A stretch of DNA of 64,000 nucleotides from Sporanaerobium hydrogeniformans (GTDB lineage Bacteria > Bacillota > Clostridia > Lachnospirales > Cellulosilyticaceae). The notes beneath the pieces were generated by a model, which was not told the DNA's origin, ran no database searches, and saw only the letters and a list, made by a program, of their open reading frames with translations. The stretch lies in NCBI RefSeq assembly GCF_002735925.1, contig NZ_PEDL01000001.1, positions 186,001-250,000 of the forward strand, given 5' to 3'. Below are positions 46,607 to 58,535 of this stretch, in pieces; position 1 is the first letter of the stretch, and each line of letters starts with the position of its first letter. Both the position numbers and the translations under genes were made by a program.

Positions 46607-48969
46607 TAAGTTGTATGCTTTTAGCCAGTGGTTGGATGTTAATTGGGCAGGATTATGGAGCATTTTATCTACATTGGGCCACCATATTTGGTTTAGTGGC
46701 AGGATGCATAGGGATAATTAAGTTAATAGATTATTATAAAAAAGAGTTATTACTGTATTTGATACTCCTGATGGTTATAATAGGGAGTCTTTTATTCCTA
46801 AAAAGTTTTTCTCTTCAACTAGGGAAAACATTAAAAGAAATAATACAGTGGTATAACACCTATGATGGTAAAATAGAAAATTATCATAAAGGCTATGGCT
46901 TTATCTTATTTACAGCTTTTACTTTTGGGGTTAGCCTAGGGAGTTATATAATCCATAAGGAAAGTCGTCTTAAAACAATAGTAGCAATAGGAAGCTTTAT
47001 CTTTTTAATAGGTTGTACGTTAAAACAGTATTATCAGCCGAGCCTAAGTGTAAACCTTCTTTTTTGTTTTTTAATATTTACACTTTTAGAAGTAGGGGCT
47101 AAATGGAGTGATAAAGAAATCGAAATCCGTAAGAGTAAAGAGGGTGTTATTTACTTGATGCCAATTGCTTTAGTTATAGTTGGTATAAGCAGTTTGTTTC
47201 CAGCTAGTAATGAGCCAATGGAATGGAAACGTACAAAAGCACTATTGCATACGATGAAGGAAGGGGTATTGACTCTAAAAGAGGAAATAAATTATTTAGT
47301 AGGGAGAGGTGGAGGTGAATTTACTTTAGGTTTTAGCGGAGAGGAAGAGGAAAGTACTTTAGGTGGAGAAATTAAAGTACAAGATCAAACGCCTCTTTAT
47401 GTAGAAATGGATAGGAAGACATCAGGTACTCTCTATTTAATTGGCAGTGTAAAGGATTGTTTTACAGGTACAGGTTGGAAAAGGAGTAAGGAAAAATTAC
47501 CATGGCAAACAGAAGAGTACATACTGGATTTATATGAGTTTTATTATGGCATGGTAGGAGAAGATATTTCAAAGCTTGTAAAACAAAGAAATGCACGTAT
47601 TGAATACCGTACTATTAAGACAAAAAGCGTTTTTTATCCTCTTAAAACCAGTAGTTTTGAGAGGGATAAAAAAACAATTGAGCAAGAAGAAGCGGATGCC
47701 ACAATACGGACTCATCGTGCGCAAGGTAAAGGAAGTAGTTATAGGATATACTTTACAGAATTTAATCTTGGTAGCGAAGAAGTACAAGAAAAGCTCAGAG
47801 CTTTACAAGGATTTTCTTATGCCGAACAGGGACGAAAGCTTGATGTAATTTTATTAAGAGAAGAACTAAAAGGAAGAGTAGAACGAAAGTTATTAGAAGC
47901 TAAGCTACCAAAGGAAAACTTATCAGAAGTATTTACCAAGCGAGCGGCATTTATAAGAAAAAATTATACAGCTCTTCCAGAAGATTTACCTCAAACCATT
48001 CAGGTACTTAGTAAAGAAGTGACACAAGAGGCAACCACTGACTATGATCGCTTAAAGGCTATTGAAGCGTATTTAGATCATTATATTTACACCTTAAAGC
48101 CTGCTTTTGTGCCAAAAGATGAAAATTTATTAGAATATTTTTTATTTACAAGCAAAGAAGGCTACTGTACCTATTTTGCTACAGCAATGGCAGTTATGGG
48201 TAGGTGTTTAGGTATTCCTATGCGATATGTAGAAGGGTATGTAGTGGATTATAAAGAAAAAGTAGCAAGCAATGTATATAAAATAAGGAGTAAAAATGCC
48301 CATGCTTGGGTGGAGGCATATATAGAAGGAATAGGGTGGATTCCTTTTGAACCTACTCCAGCTTATAGGGAGGGGCGCTATGCACCTTGGCAAAAACAAG
48401 ATGGATCCAGAAATAATTACTCTTCCTTTGTAGGAGAAGTTTCACTTACAGAAGAAGAAATGCGTCAGGAAATACAAAAAAAGGCTCAAGAGCAAATAGA
48501 AGATAAAAAGTTTTTTTCACCTATACCTATTAAAAAGTTAATGTATTTAGGGATTAAGTTAATTATTTTCTTGATTGTATTGGTCTTAGGTTATTACACA
48601 GGTATAAAAAGCTATAAAAATCAAAAGTATAAAAAGGCAGACGAAAAAAGAAAACTAAATCTTATTTTTAGAGAGATTCTTTTTTATATGGATAGAAAAG
48701 GAGCAGGGTTAAGATTAGAAGAAACACTTCTTAACTACTTAAAACGAATAAGTAGAGACGAAAAGGGCTTGGTAGAGGAATTAGGTGAAATTATTTATGC
48801 CTATATGGCTATGAAGTATGGAAATAAGGAGATTTCCTCTGAAATTATTCAAAAAGCCGAAGTTTTTAAAAGGACATTACTCCAACAAATAAAAAAAGAG
48901 AAGGGACAAATAAAAGCAATTTACTATCAATTTACCTTTGTCTGGCAACAAGGAAAACAACTGAAATAA
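46570..48969 (+). CDS. Transglutaminase-like membrane protein
   Basis: 799 residues. About five or six N-terminal membrane segments (to about 215), an extracellular stretch, the transglutaminase-like cysteine protease core, then one more membrane helix (about 655-680) and a cytoplasmic tail. The catalytic triad is visible: C533 in EGYCTYFATAMAV, H578 in NAHAWVEAY and E594 in PFEPTP. This is the TgpA-like architecture usually found with MoxR and DUF58 partners. AGGAGGGGAG precedes ATG 46570. Its extracellular action and substrate are unknown; proteolysis or crosslinking are both conceivable. Confidence 0.88.
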   Translation: MFKERSVIFYELISCMLLASGWMLIGQDYGAFYLHWATIFGLVAGCIGIIKLIDYYKKELLLYLILLMVIIGSLLFLKSFSLQLGKTLKEIIQWYNTYDGKIENYHKGYGFILFTAFTFGVSLGSYIIHKESRLKTIVAIGSFIFLIGCTLKQYYQPSLSVNLLFCFLIFTLLEVGAKWSDKEIEIRKSKEGVIYLMPIALVIVGISSLFPASNEPMEWKRTKALLHTMKEGVLTLKEEINYLVGRGGGEFTLGFSGEEEESTLGGEIKVQDQTPLYVEMDRKTSGTLYLIGSVKDCFTGTGWKRSKEKLPWQTEEYILDLYEFYYGMVGEDISKLVKQRNARIEYRTIKTKSVFYPLKTSSFERDKKTIEQEEADATIRTHRAQGKGSSYRIYFTEFNLGSEEVQEKLRALQGFSYAEQGRKLDVILLREELKGRVERKLLEAKLPKENLSEVFTKRAAFIRKNYTALPEDLPQTIQVLSKEVTQEATTDYDRLKAIEAYLDHYIYTLKPAFVPKDENLLEYFLFTSKEGYCTYFATAMAVMGRCLGIPMRYVEGYVVDYKEKVASNVYKIRSKNAHAWVEAYIEGIGWIPFEPTPAYREGRYAPWQKQDGSRNNYSSFVGEVSLTEEEMRQEIQKKAQEQIEDKKFFSPIPIKKLMYLGIKLIIFLIVLVLGYYTGIKSYKNQKYKKADEKRKLNLIFREILFYMDRKGAGLRLEETLLNYLKRISRDEKGLVEELGEIIYAYMAMKYGNKEISSEIIQKAEVFKRTLLQQIKKEKGQIKAIYYQFTFVWQQGKQLK

Positions 48970-49120
48970 GGGGAAAGACGTAGTTTTTTTAAGAAGTTTA
49001 ACCTATAGAGTACAAAATATGTCGTAAAAAATATTTTCCTGAAATAATAAATAGAACTTGTTTATCAAAATAGATAATGCTAAAATAAGTTGGTGTGAAA
49101 ACTTGCTAGGGAGGTTAATG

Positions 49121-50803
49121 ATGAACGAGATAAGTTGGCTTAGTATAGCATTAGGTTTTTTAGGAGGCTTTGGTCTCTTTCTCTTTGGGATGGAGTATAT
49201 GGGAGAAGGGCTACAAAAAGCTGCTGGGAGCAAAATGAAAAACCTACTAGGTGTACTAACAAATAATCGGTTTCTAGGTGTACTTGTTGGTGCTGGTATA
49301 ACAGCACTTATTCAAAGCTCTTCTGCAACAACAGTTATGGTTGTTGGTTTTGTAAATGCAGGACTCATGTCACTTGCACAAGCAGTAGGGGTCATTATGG
49401 GGGCTAATATAGGAACAACAATTACTGCATGGATTGTTGCTCTAGGGGAATGGACGAGTTTCCTCAAACCTTCAGTGCTTGCTCCTTTATGTATTGTCTT
49501 AGGTGTAGTTATGACCATGTTTGCTAAAAAACAACATATCAAACACATTGGTCAAATTGTATTTGGATTTGGTGCTTTATTTTTAGGACTTGATATGATG
49601 AGTCAGGCAGCAAAACCACTTGAAACTTTAGAAGAAGTAAAAAGTCTTTTTGTGGTATTAGGTGATAATCCTTTACTGGGTATTTTGGTAGGAGCCCTTG
49701 TAACAGCTATCATTCAAAGCTCTTCAGCTTCAGTTGGTATTTTACAAGCTTTGGCAACAGCAGCTTTAGTACCTTGGAATTCAGCTATCTATATTATTTT
49801 AGGACAAAATATCGGAACGTGTATTACTGCTATTCTTTCAAGTATTGGTGCAAGTAAAAATGCAAAACGTGCAGCTATGATTCACTTCTTATTTAATTTT
49901 ATTGGTTCAGTAGTATTTGCAATTATTGCATTTATTAGCTTTAAACTTTTAGTACCTAATTTAGGCGCAGTGAGCATTGAAGTGACACAGATAAGTATTG
50001 TACATACAGTATTTAATGTAGTGAATACCATTTTGTTATTCCCATTTGCAGGAGTACTTGTTTATTTAGCTGAAAGAATTATTTCAGGTGGAGAAGAGGA
50101 ACTAGAAGGCGAACTTCAGCATTTAGATGAACGTATCATAGAAACACCTTCCTTTGCAGTAGAAAATGCTGTTAAAGAAGTGGTACGTATGGGAAATTTA
50201 GCAGAGCAAAACGTAAAGACTGCCATGGAAGCTTTGCTTGAAAAAAAAGAAAATAAGATTGAAGAAGTCTACAAGCGAGAGAAAATCATTAATCAATTAC
50301 AACATGGTATTAACCATTATTTAGTGAAGCTCTCGAATTCACCTATCTCAGAAAAAGAACATTCTATTATTACAGGATTATTCCATACGGTTAGTGATAT
50401 TGAGCGTGTAGGTGACCATGCTGAAAACATTGCAGAATTAGCAGAAATTCTTATCAAAGATGATTTATCACTTTCAGAAATCGCTCATCAAGAATTACAA
50501 GAAATTTATGAAGCAGCAGTAAGTTGTTTTGAGCTTTCTTTACAAGCCCATGAATTTGGTGATAAGACTATAGCTAAAAAAGCCATGCCTTTAGAGCAAC
50601 AAGTTGACCGCTTAGAAGAGACATTTCGTTCACGTCATATTAAACGTTTGGCTGAAAATAAATGTAGTTCAGTATCAGGTGTAGTATTTTTAGATACAAT
50701 CAGCAATTTAGAACGTATTTCAGATCATGCCTCTAATATTGCCATGACGATTTTAGATGAAAATAAATCGCTTACTACAGAAGAAATGACATTTTCAGTT
50801 TAA
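49121..50803 (+). CDS. Na/Pi-cotransporter family protein with PhoU-like domain, copy 2
   Basis: 560 residues, same layout as the copy at 42606: ALIQSSSATTVMVVGF and IIQSSSASVGILQALA motifs, then the PhoU-like half with GLFHTVSDIERVGDHAENIAEL and VFLDTISNLERISDHASNIAMT. The two are plainly paralogues. The frame opens at 49058, but AGGGAGGT at 49108-49115 supports ATG 49121, which also aligns with copy 1. A terminator-like hairpin follows at 50812. Confidence 0.88.
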   Translation: MNEISWLSIALGFLGGFGLFLFGMEYMGEGLQKAAGSKMKNLLGVLTNNRFLGVLVGAGITALIQSSSATTVMVVGFVNAGLMSLAQAVGVIMGANIGTTITAWIVALGEWTSFLKPSVLAPLCIVLGVVMTMFAKKQHIKHIGQIVFGFGALFLGLDMMSQAAKPLETLEEVKSLFVVLGDNPLLGILVGALVTAIIQSSSASVGILQALATAALVPWNSAIYIILGQNIGTCITAILSSIGASKNAKRAAMIHFLFNFIGSVVFAIIAFISFKLLVPNLGAVSIEVTQISIVHTVFNVVNTILLFPFAGVLVYLAERIISGGEEELEGELQHLDERIIETPSFAVENAVKEVVRMGNLAEQNVKTAMEALLEKKENKIEEVYKREKIINQLQHGINHYLVKLSNSPISEKEHSIITGLFHTVSDIERVGDHAENIAELAEILIKDDLSLSEIAHQELQEIYEAAVSCFELSLQAHEFGDKTIAKKAMPLEQQVDRLEETFRSRHIKRLAENKCSSVSGVVFLDTISNLERISDHASNIAMTILDENKSLTTEEMTFSV

Positions 50804-50811
50804 GTAAATTC

Positions 50812-50845
50812 AAAAGGTTTTGCAAATTTTGCAAAAACTTTTTTT
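50812..50845 (+). terminator. Terminator after the second Na/Pi transporter gene
   Basis: Self-complementary TTTTGCAAA / TTTGCAAAA stem with flanking AAGG and CTT pairs, ending in seven T. Confidence 0.65.
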
Positions 50846-50974
50846 GATGAACAAATCTTTTATAATAGACAGTGATAGGGTAAAGTATCAGCAGAATAAA
50901 GAAAACTCAAGTGGTTAATTTTTATAAAATAGAGAAATATAAATAAGAGTAGTTATAAATTTGTAAGAAAAATA

Positions 50975-51048
50975 TTGATTAATGTTAAAAAATTTTATAC
51001 AATACTAGTATGGGACGTAAAAAGACACTGTGGGTTAAAAATGTTCCC
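50975..51048 (+). promoter_or_regulatory. Promoter and CggR operator of the glycolytic operon
   Basis: TTGATT (50975-50980), a 17-nt spacer and TACAAT (50998-51003), then two direct repeats in the transcribed region: TGGGACGTAAAAAGACAC at 51011-51028 and TGGGTTAAAAATGTTCCC at 51031-51048. This matches the known CggR operator layout, GGGAC-N6-TGTC twice. CggR therefore probably represses its own operon. Confidence 0.8.
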
Positions 51049-51060
51049 AAGGAGTGAAAA

Positions 51061-52092
51061 ATGCAAAATTTAATAACTGCACTTGATGTATTTATTCCAG
51101 AATTTTCCCTCTTGTTTAAGATAAGGTATCATGTTCTACAGGTAGTAGCAGAACAAGGTCCTATTGGAAGACGAGGTTTAGCTATGGTACTCCAAGCTTC
51201 TGAGCGTATTATTCGCAAAGAAGTAGAGGTTTTATCTAGACAAGGCTTAGTAGAGATTTCTCACATGGGCATAGGGATAACCTGTGAAGGAGAAAAAATA
51301 TTAAGCAGTTTATATTTACCACTTCAAGTATTAGAAGGAGCTTCTTTGTTAGAGCAAGAACTAGAAAAACGCTTAGGGATTAAACAAGTGGTTATTGTGA
51401 AAGGAAATGCAGATCAAGACGAAGAGGTTAAGAAAAGATTGGGTATGGCTTGTGCTAGCATGTTAGGGGGATTACTAAGAGATAATCTCAGCATTGCTAT
51501 TACAGGTGGGACAACTATTGCAAAAATGGTAGAATTTATGCCCAGGCAGCATGGAAATTATAAAAACTTAATGGTTATGCCCGCAAGAGGGAGCGTAGGT
51601 GGACGTGCTGAATTTCAAGCGAATACTGTAGCAGTAGAGTTGGCAAAGAAAATAGGTGCGCAATATGAACTTTTCACCTTACCCGATAATCTTAGTAGTT
51701 CCTCGATTGAACTGATAAAGCAAGAACCGACTATACAAAAAGTGTTGCATAAACTCACTGAAACCGATATGATAATATTTGGTATAGGTAGTGCCATGAA
51801 AATGGCCAGACGGAGAAATGAGCCTTCAGAGGTCATTGAAAAGTTAGAAAGTAAAAAAGCAGTAGCAGAAGCTTTTAGGCATTATTTCGATACAGAAGGT
51901 AATATTGTGTATGCTTCACAGGCGATAGGAGTATCTCCAGCTATTGCAAAACAAATTCCTTTACGGCTTGCTATAGCAGGTGGTGAGTCAAAAGCAAGTG
52001 CACTTCTAGCCACTAGAGAGCTTATTGAAGGAGGCTATCTCATCATTGATGAAAGTGTTGCACAAGAAATAATTAAAAAATTAACGATATAG
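51061..52092 (+). CDS. cggR: Central glycolytic genes regulator CggR (SorC family)
   Basis: 343 residues. N-terminal helix-turn-helix (about 1-85: RYHVLQVVAEQGPIGRRGLA, SERIIRKEVEVLSRQGLVEI) and a C-terminal sugar-phosphate-binding domain (about 90-343: LSIAITGGTTIAKMVEFMP, VMPARGSVGGR, FGIGSAMKMARRR). In the known system fructose-1,6-bisphosphate relieves repression of gapA, pgk, tpi, pgm and eno. The gene order here and the operator just upstream fit. gapA follows 122 bp later. Confidence 0.93.
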   Translation: MQNLITALDVFIPEFSLLFKIRYHVLQVVAEQGPIGRRGLAMVLQASERIIRKEVEVLSRQGLVEISHMGIGITCEGEKILSSLYLPLQVLEGASLLEQELEKRLGIKQVVIVKGNADQDEEVKKRLGMACASMLGGLLRDNLSIAITGGTTIAKMVEFMPRQHGNYKNLMVMPARGSVGGRAEFQANTVAVELAKKIGAQYELFTLPDNLSSSSIELIKQEPTIQKVLHKLTETDMIIFGIGSAMKMARRRNEPSEVIEKLESKKAVAEAFRHYFDTEGNIVYASQAIGVSPAIAKQIPLRLAIAGGESKASALLATRELIEGGYLIIDESVAQEIIKKLTI

Positions 52093-52214
52093 TGTAGAAA
52101 AAAAGCGTAAAAAGTTGTAAAATGAACAAGGTATCATATCGTTCCATTATGCAAATAATAAAATGAACGATTTGAATATAAAAATTAAAAGCAAATTTTA
52201 AGGAGGAACCAATA

Positions 52215-53228
52215 ATGGCAGTAAAAGTAGCGATTAATGGATTTGGACGTATCGGACGTCTTGCATTTAGACAAATGTTCGGTGCAGAAGGGTATGAAGT
52301 AGTAGCAATCAATGATTTAACTAACCCAAAAATGTTAGCTCACTTATTAAAATACGATTCGGCTCAAGGTAGATATGCTTTAGCAGATAAAGTGGAAGCT
52401 AAAGAAGATTCTATCGTTGTAGATGGTAAAGAAATTAAAATTTATGCTGAAAAAAATGCTGCAGATCTTCCATGGGGAGAACTTGGTGTAGATGTAGTTC
52501 TTGAGTGTACAGGTTTCTATGTATCAAAAGCTAAATCTCAAGCACATATTGATGCAGGTGCTAAAAAAGTTGTTATCTCTGCTCCAGCAGGTAATGACCT
52601 TCCAACAGTTGTTTACAGTGTAAACGAAAATACATTAACAAAAGAAGACACTATCATTTCTGCTGCTTCTTGTACAACTAACTGTTTAGCACCAATGGCA
52701 GCTACATTAAACAAATTAGCTCCAATTGTTAAAGGTACTATGACAACAATTCACGCTTACACAGGTGACCAAATGACATTAGACGGTCCTCATCCAAAAG
52801 GAGATTTAAGAAGAGCGAGAGCTGCTGCTGCAAACATCGTTCCTAACTCAACAGGTGCAGCTAAAGCTATCGGTCTTGTTGTTCCAGAATTATCTGGTAA
52901 ATTAGATGGTGGTGCACAACGTGTTCCAGTTCCAACAGGTTCACTTACAGAGTTAGTAGCTGTAGTAGATAAAGAAGTAACAAAAGAAGATATCAATGCT
53001 GCAATGAAAGCAGCTGCATCTGAGTCATTTGGATACACAGAAGAAGAATTAGTATCTTCAGATATTATCGGTATCACATATGGTTCTTTATTTGATGCAA
53101 CTCAAACAAAAGTAACATCACTTGGAAACGGACAAACTTTAGTTAAAGTTGTTTCTTGGTATGACAATGAAAACTCATACACAAGCCAAATGGTTAGAAC
53201 TATCAAATACTTCGCTGAACTTGCTTAA
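52215..53228 (+). CDS. gapA: Glyceraldehyde-3-phosphate dehydrogenase
   Basis: 337 residues, NAD-dependent glycolytic oxidation and phosphorylation of glyceraldehyde-3-phosphate. Visible: [16 protein letters not shown]33 in the AINDL stretch (NAD preference), catalytic C153 in [13 protein letters not shown], and the substrate loop [14 protein letters not shown]. Followed by a terminator-like hairpin before pgk, which could make gapA more abundant than the downstream enzymes. Codon use is visibly more biased than in neighbouring regulators, as expected for a highly expressed gene. AAGGAGG precedes ATG 52215. Confidence 0.97.
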   Translation: MAVKVAINGFGRIGRLAFRQMFGAEGYEVVAINDLTNPKMLAHLLKYDSAQGRYALADKVEAKEDSIVVDGKEIKIYAEKNAADLPWGELGVDVVLECTGFYVSKAKSQAHIDAGAKKVVISAPAGNDLPTVVYSVNENTLTKEDTIISAASCTTNCLAPMAATLNKLAPIVKGTMTTIHAYTGDQMTLDGPHPKGDLRRARAAAANIVPNSTGAAKAIGLVVPELSGKLDGGAQRVPVPTGSLTELVAVVDKEVTKEDINAAMKAAASESFGYTEEELVSSDIIGITYGSLFDATQTKVTSLGNGQTLVKVVSWYDNENSYTSQMVRTIKYFAELA

Positions 53229-53269
53229 TTTTTAGCAAACACATAAAGAAGTGATTATAAGATCCTAAC

Positions 53270-53313
53270 AGGGTCCGGTCTTGTAGGTTAGACTTATAGG
53301 ACTGGGCCCTTTT
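53270..53313 (+). terminator. Hairpin between gapA and pgk, possibly partial terminator
   Basis: GC-rich stem GGGTCCGGTC / GACTGGGCCC with G-U pairs, extended inward, followed by only four T. Partial readthrough into pgk is likely. Confidence 0.65.
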
Positions 53314-53360
53314 AGCTATTAATCAATACAAAATAATGGAAATTTGAAAGGAGAATTCTC

Positions 53361-54575
53361 ATGTTAAACAAAAAAACAGTAGATGATTTAGCAAATCTTC
53401 AAGGTAAAAAAGTCCTTGTTCGTTGTGACTTTAACGTGCCACTTAAAGAAGGCGTTATTCAAAATTACAACCGTATTGATGGTGCAATCCCAACAATCAA
53501 AAAATTATTAGATCAAGGTGCAAAAGTTATCCTTTGCTCTCACCTTGGTAAACCAAAAGGGGAAGCTGTTCCTGAGTTATCTTTAGCTCCAGTTGCAGTA
53601 GCTCTTTCTGAAAGACTTGGCGTAGAAGTTAAATTCGTAGATGACGCTAAAGTAACAGGACCAGAAACACAAAAAGTGGCTGCTGAGCTTCAAGAAGGTG
53701 AAGTATTATTACTTCAAAACACGCGTTACAGAGTAGAAGAAACAAAATACGGTAAAGATGAAAATGCAGAAGCTTATGCAAAAGAGCTTGCAGCACTTTG
53801 CGATAACGAAGTATTCGTAAACGATGCATTTGGTACAGCTCACCGTGCACACTGCTCAAACGTTGGTGTAACTAAATTCACTAAAGAAAACGTAGTAGGC
53901 TACTTAATGCAAAAAGAAATCAAATTCTTAGGCGAAGCTGTAGAAAATCCAGTTCGTCCATTCGTAGCAATCCTTGGTGGTGCGAAAGTATCTGATAAAA
54001 TTGCTGTAATCAACAACCTTCTTGATAAAGTAGATACACTCATCATCGGTGGTGGTATGGCGTATACATTCCTTAAAGCTCAAGGTCAAGAAGTAGGTAA
54101 CTCTCTTCTTGAAGAAGACAAAATGGCTTATGCTTTAGAAATGGTTAAAAAAGCTGAAGAAAAAGGCGTTAAACTTTTACTTCCAGTTGACCACGTAGTA
54201 GGTAAAACATTTGCTAACGATACAGAAAGAGCTGTAGTAGACACAATCGAAGCGGGTTGGTCAGGCTTTGATATCGGACCAAAAACAATCGAACTTTACA
54301 AAGATGCTTTAGCTGGTGCTAAAACAGTTGTATGGAATGGACCAATGGGTGTATTCGAATTTGAAAACTTTGCAGCAGGTACACTTGCAGTATGCGGCGC
54401 AGTAGCTGATCTTGCTGATGCAACAACAGTAGTAGGTGGAGGAGACTCTGTAAACGCTGTTAAACGTCTTGGTTTTGCTGATAAAATGAGCCACATCTCT
54501 ACAGGTGGTGGTGCATCACTTGAGTTCTTAGAAGGTAAAGAACTTCCAGGTGTAGCAGCAGCGGATAATAAATAA
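53361..54575 (+). CDS. pgk: Phosphoglycerate kinase
   Basis: 404 residues; makes ATP from 1,3-bisphosphoglycerate. Visible: [11 protein letters not shown], the substrate-binding [10 protein letters not shown] and [31 protein letters not shown] and the nucleotide motif [11 protein letters not shown] with [19 protein letters not shown]. Monomeric short type without a fused TIM. Between gapA and tpiA in a classical glycolytic order; AGGAG precedes ATG 53361. Confidence 0.97.
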   Translation: MLNKKTVDDLANLQGKKVLVRCDFNVPLKEGVIQNYNRIDGAIPTIKKLLDQGAKVILCSHLGKPKGEAVPELSLAPVAVALSERLGVEVKFVDDAKVTGPETQKVAAELQEGEVLLLQNTRYRVEETKYGKDENAEAYAKELAALCDNEVFVNDAFGTAHRAHCSNVGVTKFTKENVVGYLMQKEIKFLGEAVENPVRPFVAILGGAKVSDKIAVINNLLDKVDTLIIGGGMAYTFLKAQGQEVGNSLLEEDKMAYALEMVKKAEEKGVKLLLPVDHVVGKTFANDTERAVVDTIEAGWSGFDIGPKTIELYKDALAGAKTVVWNGPMGVFEFENFAAGTLAVCGAVADLADATTVVGGGDSVNAVKRLGFADKMSHISTGGGASLEFLEGKELPGVAAADNK

Positions 54576-54632
54576 ACATTAATTCTTAAAATCACTTGAT
54601 TAAAACAATAAAACCAAAGGAGTGTTTGACAG

Positions 54633-55376
54633 ATGCGTAAAAAAATTGTTGCTGGTAACTGGAAAATGAATATGACTCCAGCTAAAGCTGTAGAATTAGT
54701 AAATACTTTAAAAGACCAAGTAAACACAGAAGCAGTGGATGTTGTATTTTGCCCACCTTTTGTATGCCTTCCAGCTGTTCTTGAGGCAACTAAGGGAACA
54801 AACATTGCTGTAGGTGCACAAAATATGTACTTTGAAGAAAGTGGCGCTTATACAGGTGAAATTGCACCATCTATGCTTGTAGAGTTAGGTGTAAAATATG
54901 TGATTCTTGGACACTCTGAAAGAAGACAATACTTTGCAGAAACCAATGAAACAGTAAATAAAAAAGTATTAAAAGCCATTGAGCACAATCTTGTACCTAT
55001 CATTTGTGTAGGTGAAAGCTTAGAAGAAAGAGAACAAGGCATTACTATTGACCTTGTACGTCTTCAAACTAAAATAGCTCTTAAAGATGTAAAAGCAGAA
55101 GATGCTAAAAAAGTAGTCATTGCTTATGAGCCTATCTGGGCTATTGGAACAGGTAAAACAGCTACTTCTATGCAAGCAGAAGAGGTATGTGCTGCTATCC
55201 GCACTGTTGTAGCTGAAATATATAGTAAAGAAGTAGCAGATGAAGTACGTGTACAATACGGCGGTTCTGTTAACGGAGGCAATGCTAACGAATTATTCAA
55301 TATGGGCAATATTGATGGTGGTTTAGTAGGAGGAGCAAGTCTTAAACCAGAGTTTGCTTCCATTGTAAACTACTAA
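54633..55376 (+). CDS. tpiA: Triosephosphate isomerase
   Basis: 247 residues; interconverts dihydroxyacetone phosphate and glyceraldehyde-3-phosphate. Catalytic residues visible: K11 in AGNWKMN, H94 in ILGHSERR and E166 in [13 protein letters not shown]; phosphate loop [18 protein letters not shown] precedes ATG 54633. 57 bp after pgk and 18 bp before gpmI. Confidence 0.97.
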   Translation: MRKKIVAGNWKMNMTPAKAVELVNTLKDQVNTEAVDVVFCPPFVCLPAVLEATKGTNIAVGAQNMYFEESGAYTGEIAPSMLVELGVKYVILGHSERRQYFAETNETVNKKVLKAIEHNLVPIICVGESLEEREQGITIDLVRLQTKIALKDVKAEDAKKVVIAYEPIWAIGTGKTATSMQAEEVCAAIRTVVAEIYSKEVADEVRVQYGGSVNGGNANELFNMGNIDGGLVGGASLKPEFASIVNY

Positions 55377-55394
55377 GATTAAGGAGAACTTAAA

Positions 55395-56927
55395 ATGAGT
55401 AAAAAAACAACATTATTACTCATCCTTGATGGATTTGGAGTAAATGAAATACATGAAGCCAATGCTGTCTATGAGGCAAACAAGCCAAATTTAGATCGTA
55501 TTATGAAACAATATCCTACAGTGAAAGGCTATGCAAGTGGTATGGCAGTAGGACTTCCAGATGGCCAAATGGGTAACTCCGAAGTAGGTCACCTTAATAT
55601 GGGAGCGGGACGTATTGTTTATCAACAACTGACAAGTATCACAAAGGCGATTCAAGATGGTGATTTCTTTAAGAATGAAGCACTTATTAAAGCCATGAAT
55701 GTTTGTAAAGAAAATAAGAGTGCTCTTCACTTATTTGGTTTATTATCAGATGGTGGGGTACATAGCCACATTGAGCATCTTTATGGGCTCCTTGAAATGG
55801 CTAAAAAAGAAGGGTTAGAAAAGGTTTATGTTCATGCCTTTTTAGACGGAAGAGACACACCTCCAGCTTCTGCTAAAGAATTTATGGGAGCACTTGTTAA
55901 TAAAATGCAAGAAATCGGTGTAGGAAAGATAGCTTCTATCTCAGGACGTTATTACGCAATGGACCGTGACAATAGATGGGAACGTGTAGAAAAGGCTTAT
56001 GATGCCATCGCTCTTGGAAAAGGTGTGGAGGCAACAGACCCAGTAAAAGCTATTGCAGATTCTTATGCAATGGAAGTAAACGATGAGTTTATGCTTCCAA
56101 CTGTTATCACTGAAAAAGGTCAGGCTGTTACCATCCAAAAAGAAGACAGTATCATCTTCTTTAATTTTAGACCAGACCGTGCACGTGAAATGACCAGGGT
56201 ATTTTGTGATCCAGAATTCACAGGCTTTGAAAGAGAAAGGATTGGATGCAGCTTTACAACCTTTACTCAATATGATGTGACTATTCCCAATAAGGAAGTA
56301 TGTTTTGTTCCAGAAGAGCTTACAAATACCTTTGGTGAATATTTAGCTAAAATGGGAAAAACACAACTACGTATTGCTGAAACAGAAAAGTATGCTCACG
56401 TTACCTTCTTCTTCAATGGTGGAGTAGAAGAACCTAATGAGGGTGAAGAAAGATCACTTATTGCTTCTCCTAAAGTAGCAACGTATGATCTTCAACCTGA
56501 AATGAGTGTACCAGAAGTAGCAGATAAATTAGTGGCGGCTATTGAATCAGCTAAATATGATGTGATTATTGCTAACTTCGCCAATCCAGATATGGTAGGA
56601 CATACTGGTATTTTAGAAGCAGCTAAAAAGGCTATTGAAGCTGTAGATACTGCGGTAGGCAAAGTAATTTCCGCTATTGAAAAAACAGGTGGCCAAGCTT
56701 TTATTTGTGCAGACCACGGTAATGCAGAACAAATGATGGATTACATCAATAATGAGCCGTTTACAGCTCATACTACAAATCCTGTACCATTTATCCTTGT
56801 TAACTATAAGGAAGGGGTAACCTTAAAAGAAGGCGGCAAGCTAGCAGATATTGCTCCTACTCTTTTAGAAATGATGGGACTTAACAAACCACAAGAAATG
56901 ACAGGAGAATCTTTACTGATTAAGTAA
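55395..56927 (+). CDS. gpmI: 2,3-bisphosphoglycerate-independent phosphoglycerate mutase
   Basis: 510 residues; metal-dependent conversion of 3- to 2-phosphoglycerate, alkaline-phosphatase superfamily. Visible: LLILDGFG at the N-terminus, the catalytic serine S62 in GNSEVGHLNMGAG, HAFLDGRDTPP, FFNFRPDRAREM and the C-terminal metal site NFANPDMVGHTG with CADHGNAEQM. AAGGAG precedes ATG 55395. Last of the cggR operon before a terminator; eno follows separately. Confidence 0.96.
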   Translation: MSKKTTLLLILDGFGVNEIHEANAVYEANKPNLDRIMKQYPTVKGYASGMAVGLPDGQMGNSEVGHLNMGAGRIVYQQLTSITKAIQDGDFFKNEALIKAMNVCKENKSALHLFGLLSDGGVHSHIEHLYGLLEMAKKEGLEKVYVHAFLDGRDTPPASAKEFMGALVNKMQEIGVGKIASISGRYYAMDRDNRWERVEKAYDAIALGKGVEATDPVKAIADSYAMEVNDEFMLPTVITEKGQAVTIQKEDSIIFFNFRPDRAREMTRVFCDPEFTGFERERIGCSFTTFTQYDVTIPNKEVCFVPEELTNTFGEYLAKMGKTQLRIAETEKYAHVTFFFNGGVEEPNEGEERSLIASPKVATYDLQPEMSVPEVADKLVAAIESAKYDVIIANFANPDMVGHTGILEAAKKAIEAVDTAVGKVISAIEKTGGQAFICADHGNAEQMMDYINNEPFTAHTTNPVPFILVNYKEGVTLKEGGKLADIAPTLLEMMGLNKPQEMTGESLLIK

Positions 56928-57050
56928 TTTCTTGTAAAAAGCTTTAGCAAAGTAAATGACAACACAAAAAAATCTAACCATTGTTAACAGGAATAAGCCT
57001 AGCGTAGCTAACTAGGTTTGTTTAAGAAATTGCGAGTTTCATGTTGACCG

Positions 57051-57087
57051 AAAGACGCTTTACTTAAAAGGGGTAAAGCGTCTTTTT
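57051..57087 (+). terminator. Terminator between gpmI and eno
   Basis: Perfect 13-bp stem AAAGACGCTTTAC and its complement with a 9-nt loop and T run. The DNA before it (56930-57050) also has a CCTAG/CTAGG hairpin but no gene. Confidence 0.85.
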
Positions 57088-57093
57088 GCATAA

Positions 57094-58464
<1,371 letters not shown>

Positions 58465-58487
58465 TAATAAATAATAGTACGAAGCAT

Positions 58488-58535
58488 AAAGAAAGTCTAT
58501 CAAACGTATAAAATAGTTTGGATAGGCTTTCTTTT
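58488..58535 (+). terminator. eno terminator
   Basis: Stem AAAGAAAGTCTATC-AAAC / GTTTGGATAGGCTTTCTTT (one mismatch or G-U, one bulge) with a T run. Confidence 0.8.

Noticed and set aside
54296-54805. 169-codon open frame on the - strand over pgk and tpiA
   Set aside because: It is antisense to two certain glycolytic genes, has no ribosome binding site, and its openness follows from biased codon use in the highly expressed genes.
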